A stretch of 64,000 nucleotides of DNA from contig NW_004624801.1 of NCBI RefSeq assembly GCF_000247695.1, positions 1,987,735-2,051,734 on the forward strand, written 5' to 3'. The notes below the pieces were generated by a model, which was not told the DNA's origin, did no database searches, and worked only from the letters and a program-made list of their open reading frames with translations. Source of the stretch: Heterocephalus glaber (lineage: Eukaryota; Chordata; Mammalia; Rodentia; Bathyergidae). The position numbers and the translations under genes are program-made. Position 1 is the stretch's first letter. The number at the start of each line of letters is the position of its first letter. This document shows positions 57,497-64,000 of the stretch, piece by piece.

Positions 57497-57599
57497 TTAG
57501 GCCTCTCCACATCACTGTCACCATCTGCCTCAGGCTCTATCTGAATCCCTCTCCTCTCCAGTTAATTCTGTGGGCTCCTGTGGGGAGGAGTGTCTCCCA

Positions 57600-57960
57600 C
57601 TGACTCAGGCCCATTTCTGCAGGTTATATATGTCACAGTTTTCCATGCCTTTAACAAGACTCAATTAAAAATTAATCAGTCCAGCATGGCAACTTGGAGA
57701 GGTAATTGTTTCTTTTCCTGACTCCATGGCCATAGGCTGAAAGCACACCCAGTACCTAAATTAATGATCTAATTGAGATTTTTCCATACTCCACTCAGCC
57801 TTCCAGCGGTCACAGCAATGTGCTGCCTGACCTCCATAATTGCATTGCCTGGGTGTCCATTCTGTGGTTTTCTCCCTACTTTCTCTTCCAACTCCCTTTA
57901 GTGAAATGGAAAGTAGCCATAGAGGCTGTTTAACTGGGCCTTTTCCAGTGGCCTAGAGAC
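57600..57960. promoter_or_regulatory. Candidate conserved regulatory element
   Basis: Repeat-free block rich in TAAT motifs: TCAATTAAAAATTAATCAGT (57661-57680) and CTAAATTAATGATCTAATTG (57757-57776). CATAATTGCATTGCC follows near 57836. No frame or exon boundary. Based on motif density only. Confidence 0.35.
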
Positions 57961-58942
57961 TTCGTCTTCAGAAGATAAAATACTGTTCACGAGGAAGTAC
58001 TGGAAAAGATGGGACAGATTAATATATTAAACATGGCTTGTAACAGGAAAACACAGTTACAAGGGAATGGCAGTAACTAATTGGTTAAATAAAATATGGT
58101 GCATTTGCACAACACACACCAATACAGCTATCAAAGAAATGAGGAAATCTTATGGATACCGCTATAGAATGTTTTCCGGTATATTCTATCAAAGGTGGGG
58201 GGGGAGAGAATTCTAGAAGAGTACAGAAGTATGTGATATTTTCATGAAAAGAAAAAAAAAGTATACATTAAACATATGTGTTATATGCACACATATACTT
58301 GCATGCATATACATCGAGGAATGTGGATGTATCTAAGTTTGCAAATGCTTAAATCACCTCTGAATGGAATCACAGGAATAGACTAACATCAGTTGGCTGT
58401 ACAAAGGTATGTTCAGTGCCAGGAGGAAGATAAATGAAGAAAAAGAAGCATTGTATCTCATTTTTGTGTTTTCTGAATTGAACTTTTCTTGTCCAAAAAT
58501 AATGCATTTGTATCTCTGAAATCATTTAAAAATACTTGGTCTATGGTTCAAACTTCTGATATCTTTATGAATAAATAAGTCAATAGAGAATTTAAATAGT
58601 TTTGGAAAAGAGAAGCGGAGAGAAAAAGACAACTGAACTGTGTGTCAGTTTATTTATAACCCCACATAACACAGCAACCCTAAAAGTTTAAGTGGTTTTG
58701 TGTCTCCTTTTTTAACAGATGAATACATTTAAACAAATGAAAGGAAGAAGTTAATACCAAAAGTATTAATTAGGTGTTGACTCATAGCAGCCAACATACA
58801 AATATCACCTTTATATTTTACTTTGATATAATAAAGACATTTTATTTTTCTCCAATATAATATGAATGACAGTATTTTTATTTATTTGCATAAAAAAAGA
58901 AGACGAAAGCCTATGTTTTGTTATGTCATTTCTCTCTCTCTC
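57961..58942. other. No gene or repeat recognised
   Basis: AT-rich. The part at 58076-58500 has the flavour of an old LINE (AAATATGGTGCATTTGCAC) but cannot be assigned. Confidence 0.4.
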
Positions 58943-59007
58943 TTTTTTTTTTTTTTTGGTACCAGGGCAAGGCAGGTAGCAGAACCACTGAGCTAAATCC
59001 CTGGCCC
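58943..59007 (-). mobile_element. Internally deleted ID SINE
   Basis: T tract, GGTACCAGGGCAAGGCAGGT, then GAACCACTGAGCTAAATCCC. About 25 bp between GGTACCAGGG and the GCAGG segment are missing relative to 53334-53427, which removes box B. Confidence 0.93.
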
Positions 59008-60599
59008 CTCATTCCTCATTTTTAACATGAGTCTCACCTTGTCCTAAACAGACAGTGGGGGGGTAGCCTACATATTTCTTCTTAAACTCTCACCTGGAAT
59101 ATTTAATGAAATTTTCTCAGTAGATCCTACACATTGATTCATCTACCACACACTAAGGACCCCACACAACAAAACAAAACAAAAAAAGGATTTGAAGCTG
59201 TATTATCTACTTAAGGTGAAGATCCTTCCTTATGTCATTGACATCCTTGACCAGCCAATGTTTGCAATCCACTTAAAATGGAATTTTAGTTCTCTTCTCT
59301 CCATGAAATCAACCACTAACATTTATCTTCTTCATTCATTGTTCCTTCTGATTATACTTGAATTGTAAATTTATACCATCTTAAAATCTTTTGCTATTTG
59401 TGAAAACTATGGGTGTCCAAAGATATACTCGTCATTGGTAAGCAACTAAAAAGTGAGCTTTAATAAAATTGACCTGACCGTAACTTCTAATTTTAAACCA
59501 ATAACTATCTTTAAATGATGTTAGAAGCGTACATTTTGTGACCTGTAAAATAGTATACAAAAGTCAGTTATAAATATTGGTAATAGTAATTACATTATTT
59601 ATATTTATAATTAACAGTATCAAAAGTGTTATCCCCCTTTAGCCACTAGATTTCCTCTGCCAAGGCAGACAATCTCTCCACAACTATAAATGTAGTTTCA
59701 CTGCAGTTAATTAAGAATACTGCCTCATAGCTGTATGATCTTAATGATGAATACCATTTTAATTTCCCTGGGATCAAGTGCATGTGTATCAAAAAAACCC
59801 AAAAAAACCCCAGTGTCATGCTTCCAAGATTCTTAACAGAAGGGTGAATGTATAAGGACATGTACAAGTTTTGTGAGTTTTAGTACTTGAATCTATCCAT
59901 TCCAAGTACCACTCTAAGATGCTAGTTACATTGCTAAGAGATATTAGGCTCTAGGAAAAGAGCATGCCACTTCTTCACACTAGACACACTGTTCCAACAG
60001 GTAATCCTGCTTTTACCAGCTTTACCTCGCCCTTTAACAAGACAGGTCATTACCTATATTGACAAAAAGCAAGAATATTGTACTTCATCTAACCAGAACA
60101 GTAAGACAGTGCTTGTGAGTTTCAGCAGCATCTGCCCTGCCCAGACAGAAGGTGAGAATTAGCCAAAGTTAATCTCCAGAAAGTGTTTTGTTAAATTCAG
60201 TGTTCATGAGTCATGGTGAAGATCCTAGCTGGGTGTAACAAAATTATTTCCACAGCTTCTAATGCCATATTAAGGGTGATATTGCCATGATATGCCCAAC
60301 GGTATTCCTGATAATAGTCTCTGAATGTTTTTAGTCACATCCAGGCAAAACTTCCCCCTGGAGAGAAGAATCTGCAAATAAGCAGGAAGCTCTGGTCTCC
60401 TTCGTGTTCATACCATGCAAACTCAAGAGGACCTCTGGTGACCTCTGACCTTTTCTCCATGGTCCTTGATGCCTCAGGGGCTCTTTCTCATGGAGAAGGG
60501 AACCACCAATCTACTTTCGCCTCCCTCCTTCCTCCCTCCCTGGTCAGCCTCACCTGTGATCACCAGGGTAGAAGGAGAGGAAAGCCCTCCCCAAGGCTC
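59008..60599. other. No gene or repeat recognised
   Basis: 1.6 kb of AT-rich sequence, then pyrimidine-rich CCTCCTTCCTCCCTCC at 60524-60540. Confidence 0.45.
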
Positions 60600-61060
60600 T
60601 GATAACAGGGTTGCATGACTGTAATTACAGGCTTTGCTTCTCAGCTCTCTAAATGACAGTCACAATGGAGACTGAAACTCCTCGGTCAGATGGAATCAAT
60701 TACTGGGCAAAATGGGGAGGTTAATTTTCTCCAGAATGAGATAGGCCTTTTAGCTTTGCCATCTCTTTCACTCCAGCCGGTAGCTTATTTAGTTGCATTG
60801 TTCTCTGGCTACATGAGCAAAGTTCCATTAGGAAGGATTTCCAAAAGAGTTGATTTGAAAAGGAGACTCCATCAGCCCTCAAACTCCTTTCATGCTGAAC
60901 AGAAGGACTGTTATTAACAAAGCAGCATGGATGGCTAATCACCAGAATTTAAATTTGATGGACAAGGGATCCATCCAATAAGGAGTAGAAGCCACCAGTG
61001 CAGAACCAGTCCCTTCTTTAAGTCCTGCTGGCCCCACGGTACCATGTCCGGTCACTGATA
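60600..61060. promoter_or_regulatory. Candidate conserved regulatory element
   Basis: Repeat-free block with the palindrome TGTAATTACA (60620-60629), GGAATCAATTACTGG near 60693 and GGTTAATTTTCTCC near 60719. Both-strand frames of 73-75 codons at 60690-60942 overlap and lack motifs. Confidence 0.33.
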
Positions 61061-62009
61061 GGCCTGTCTTTTTGCAAACTACCATGAAAATATGCCAATT
61101 CTCTCATTAGATTAACTTTCTAAGTATGAGAAAGAAAACCTGTGATAATCAGAGACAGAACGAACAGTATTTAATTTTTTCTAACATAATCCCTCCCCTG
61201 AATGACTTACAAAAGTAAAAATAAAGTAGTGATGCTAATTAACGGTAGGAATGCTAATAACTGCACTAAAATGGTTTTAACATGTACCATATTTCATGAA
61301 ATGCTGAATACTATCAACTCCTTAATGAGCACTGAGCAGTTAGATTCATTGCTTATGTTTAGCCACGTATTTTAATTAACAGAGGCAGCATATGAATCCA
61401 CATGATGTGAATCCAGAGCCTAAAATTTTAAATTATACTTAAAATTTAAATTAAAAAATTTAAATTTCTATATCCCTAAGAGGTGGCAGTCTCACTACTT
61501 CATAAATGGAATTGGAAGCATGACGCTATCAGATAACTTGCTGAAGTTTTGATATCACATAAGATAATGAAGCTGCATTTCCACATGAGGCCCATCAGGC
61601 TCAGGAGCCTGAACATCACCGTTAAAATATGACTGAAGCTTCAACTAGGTCTCTTTAGAAGTACAGCTGGGTCAAAATTTAATAAATGTGTGGCTTCCAC
61701 AATAGTCTTCCATACTTATATTTTATTCAGAAGCCTATAGAGCTCTCCCCTTGTCCCATCTCTGGGAAGCAGTCACCTCGTGAGGTAGGCACACGCTCCA
61801 TCAGGAAACAGGCTTCAAGGGTGGGAATAACTTGCATCAAAATCTTTGGATTGGGGCCATTTCTATTTCTGAAACCCAACACCTCGGTGGCACTTGACAG
61901 ATTTAAGGGCAGTATTTATTATTGCCCCTCAGTCTCTGAATCAGAAAAAATGAGTCATTATTTGGTAATTTATGCTATTTATTAGCAGTAAAGCTTGTCG
62001 GATTGGTTT
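61061..62009. other. No gene or repeat recognised
   Basis: Includes an AT-only palindromic patch around 61426-61468 (AAATTTAAATT units). Confidence 0.45.
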
Positions 62010-62170
62010 AATCATTTATCGGACATTTATTGAATGTGCACCACATGCTTGCTTGGTAGCATAATAGTAATCCACTATGAAAGTACTAGAACAGGATAGA
62101 AAATGTCCCAGTCCCCAAAGACCTGACAGTCTATTGATAAATGTGGCGAGAGCATTTACAAATGTTTTGC
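62010..62170 (-). mobile_element. L2/CR1-type LINE remnant
   Basis: CATTTATTGAATGTGCACCA, then CCCCAAAGACCTGACAGTCT resemble reversed L2-type phrases. A 140-codon minus frame (62016-62438) starts past it and is not recognised. Confidence 0.5.
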
Positions 62171-63825
62171 TCTTCTCGCACACCTGATACATTTTGTAAT
62201 GTGGTTTGAAATTGGATTTAATTGTAAGTAAGTTAGTGTTTTCCGGGTACCACTCAATTCTTTTTGTTTTCCTGAAGAGACTACCCATGATTATAAAGGC
62301 GTTTATGAATATCTGAATGTGACAAAGGGAAAATAACACAAATTGAATAAACAGATCATTTTTCTTTTGTTTATGAGAATACAAGGCATGGATGGTGGAA
62401 TGTACAACACAGGGGAAACCTTTATAGTTCATGTACATGCTGGTATATGTAGATCTTTAAACTCATAAAGAAATGTTATGGCAAAGAAACCTAAAGAATA
62501 CAGATTGGAAACTGATAGTAGTTCAAAACCAATTTTAAATGGAGCGTAATAATTTTTGAAGAGAAAATGGAATCATAAATATATAATTATGTATTTTATG
62601 TAATATATTTAAATGTATTATATTTTATAGAAGACAGATAGATAACCGAGTTCATTATGAGACTTTGGGTCAGTGCCATAAGGTATAAGGTTTTGGCACC
62701 GGATTTCGTACAATGAAGCTCATGCATGTACAGTATAAGAAATGTCTGAGGCGACACCATTCTAAGTAATCTAAGCAGACATTCTCTTCTCAGTAGACGG
62801 AAGGAATGTTTTCTGTACATCAAAAGAAATACACATGCTTTTTTCATCTCATAATTTTATTTTAGATCAACATAATGTGATTTCTGGATTTAGAAGCAGT
62901 TAAAGGACCCTTTGTCTCTGAATCCCTAGTAAGTGGTCTTTATTCGATGTTCCCCTCTATTCCTAGCCCTGGCTTTTCTTCTCACAGACTCTGAGCCCTC
63001 CCTTGAGAAAGGCACTCTCTGATAAGCCCGGGCCACTGGCCCTGCCCCTCACCATTGGTCTGGTCCAGTTCTCGATCTTTAGTGTAGGTATAGAAGCAGA
63101 CCTTGTAAAAGGGCCTTTCTTGTTATTATTATTTTGTGGTCAAAAGGTTGCATACACTATTTCTTTTTTCTGCTGCTAAAGCTTAGAAAGGGTGGAAAGC
63201 AAAATATTTTTATAATTATTCAGGCCATCAGGTTACATAAGAGGTTCCATAGCTTTCTGCATCAAACTTGAACAGTTGAAACCACAAATTCTGTTTTTGC
63301 AGCCATAAAACATTCATGGCAAAACAAGAGAAAGAGAGAGAGAGAAAATAATAAAATCCATTTTCCATTCGCTTGAAACTTATAAAATTTAATGTGGTGA
63401 AAAATTACAGTTTACTCCCCGTAGGAAACTGCTCGGAGCCATGTTTCACGGGCTTGGTAGAGACTCACATATACTTTTGCAGTTATTGAATAATGTAACA
63501 AATTCTCTGTGTGACATCTTGTGCATGGGACACATTCCATTTTGTGACAGTCAATGTCACAAGATGAGATATTTAAGTGGCAAGGCAAATGAGGCCTTGA
63601 TTTAAAAGAAAATGTTTGTTTCTCCACTGAAATCACTAAGCTGTATTTATTCAATAATCACCATTTACTCGAGAAAGGTGTGCAGGTAGACATCCTCTGT
63701 TGACTATAGTATATTAGATGTAGCCACATCGAGACAGAAGGCATTTTGCTGTAAGTGGTACCTGAGTATGGTTCAAGGTGTGGAAGCTACTGAATTTTTA
63801 TTACTTTTGTTACTGTTATTATTAT
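62171..63825. other. No gene or repeat recognised
   Basis: 1.65 kb. GAGAGAGAGAGA run at 63331-63343. No long motif-bearing frame. Confidence 0.45.
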
Positions 63826-63830
63826 CGATC

Positions 63831-63973
63831 GATACTGGGGATTGAACCTTCCTGGAGAGGGTGGGGGACAGGGTTTCACTGGGTTGCTAAGCTGCCAAGA
63901 CTGGGCTCCACTTTGAGGTCATCTTGCTTCAGCCTCCCAGACGGTTGAGATCACGAGAGTTTGCTACCTCAAA
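63831..63973 (-). mobile_element. B1-dID composite SINE, reverse
   Basis: GATACTGGGGATTGAACCTT (ID half), then GACAGGGTTTCACTGGGTTG, GCTAAGCTGCCAAGACTGGG and CAGCCTCCCAGACGGTTGAG (B1 half), all in reverse order. The ID head appears partly lost. Confidence 0.85.
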
Positions 63974-64000
63974 GGTATGGTGGTGCTAATTGTAACCTTC
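63974..64000 (+). mobile_element. Start of another B1-type SINE, cut by window end
   Basis: AGGTATGGTGGTGCTAATTG resembles the B1 head (GGTATGGTGGTGCA). Only 27 bp are inside the window. Confidence 0.5.

Noticed and set aside
57434..57500. Strong splice-acceptor lookalike: 57-bp CT tract ending in CAG
   Set aside because: A pure microsatellite gives a perfect polypyrimidine tract by chance. No downstream exon-like frame, donor or motif supports an exon, and a 98-codon frame here is just Leu/Ser repeats.
61420..61470. AT-only palindromic patch, possible cruciform or origin
   Set aside because: Short and explained by base composition; nothing else around it supports an origin.
62016..62438. 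140-codon minus-strand frame
   Set aside because: AT-rich composition, no recognised motif, and it overlaps a LINE-like remnant.
1..64000. CRISPR arrays, operons, phage or plasmid modules
   Set aside because: All repeats are dispersed eukaryotic transposons or microsatellites; no regularly spaced direct repeats with unique spacers and no dense prokaryotic coding.

Overview
This window looks like non-coding nuclear DNA from a mammal. I found no convincing protein-coding exon, no intact gene, no functional RNA gene and no CRISPR, operon or plasmid architecture. Every open reading frame is short (at most 181 codons). The long ones are either forced by simple repeats (the 181-codon frame at 34687-35232 sits on a CA-rich tract) or lie inside interspersed repeats. 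Both strands are similarly empty, as expected for a long intron or an intergenic gene desert.

The repeats point to a rodent that is not a mouse or rat. There are 7SL-derived B1-type SINEs, tRNA-derived ID-type SINEs (head GGGGATTTAGCTCAGTGG, box B GAGTTCAATCC), and composite elements in which a B1 half is joined to an ID half (B1-dID). Several L1 3' ends share a purine-rich 3' UTR and end with AATAAA plus an A tail. B2 and B4 SINEs, typical of muroids, were not seen. Below these lies the usual old mammalian layer: MIR, L2, MER5-, MER20- and MER2-like DNA transposons, hAT and Tigger-type remnants, and MaLR-like LTRs. I cannot name the species; family names come from memory of consensus sequences and need a RepeatMasker run.

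Layout. 0-13 kb: L1 tails, MER5/MER20-like fossils, B1 and B1-dID SINEs, a MaLR-like LTR, a pair of MIRs, two related CA-repeat loci, a MER2-like element and a minus-strand L1 with a 15-bp target-site duplication (TSD). 13-25 kb: MaLR-like solo LTRs, one (19400-19796) with an exact 5-bp TSD, and a three-level nest at 20110-20909. 26-31 kb: two ERV-like LTRs and an ID insertion. 31.5-33.5 kb: SINEs flank a relatively GC-rich, repeat-free block (32100-32680) that is the best candidate for a conserved regulatory element. 36.9-39.4 kb: a cluster of ID insertions and one LTR. 40-50 kb: DNA transposon fossils (two copies of one hAT family in opposite orientation, a Tigger-like element carrying a young ID, a MER2-like element). 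50-64 kb: MIRs, simple repeats (GGAT, polypurine, CT), an internally deleted ID, and two more repeat-poor blocks rich in homeodomain-type TAAT motifs (57600-57960 and 60600-61060).

No genes work together here. Any function would be regulatory and carried by the repeat-poor blocks; that is inference and needs cross-species alignment. I saw no evidence of a new biological system.
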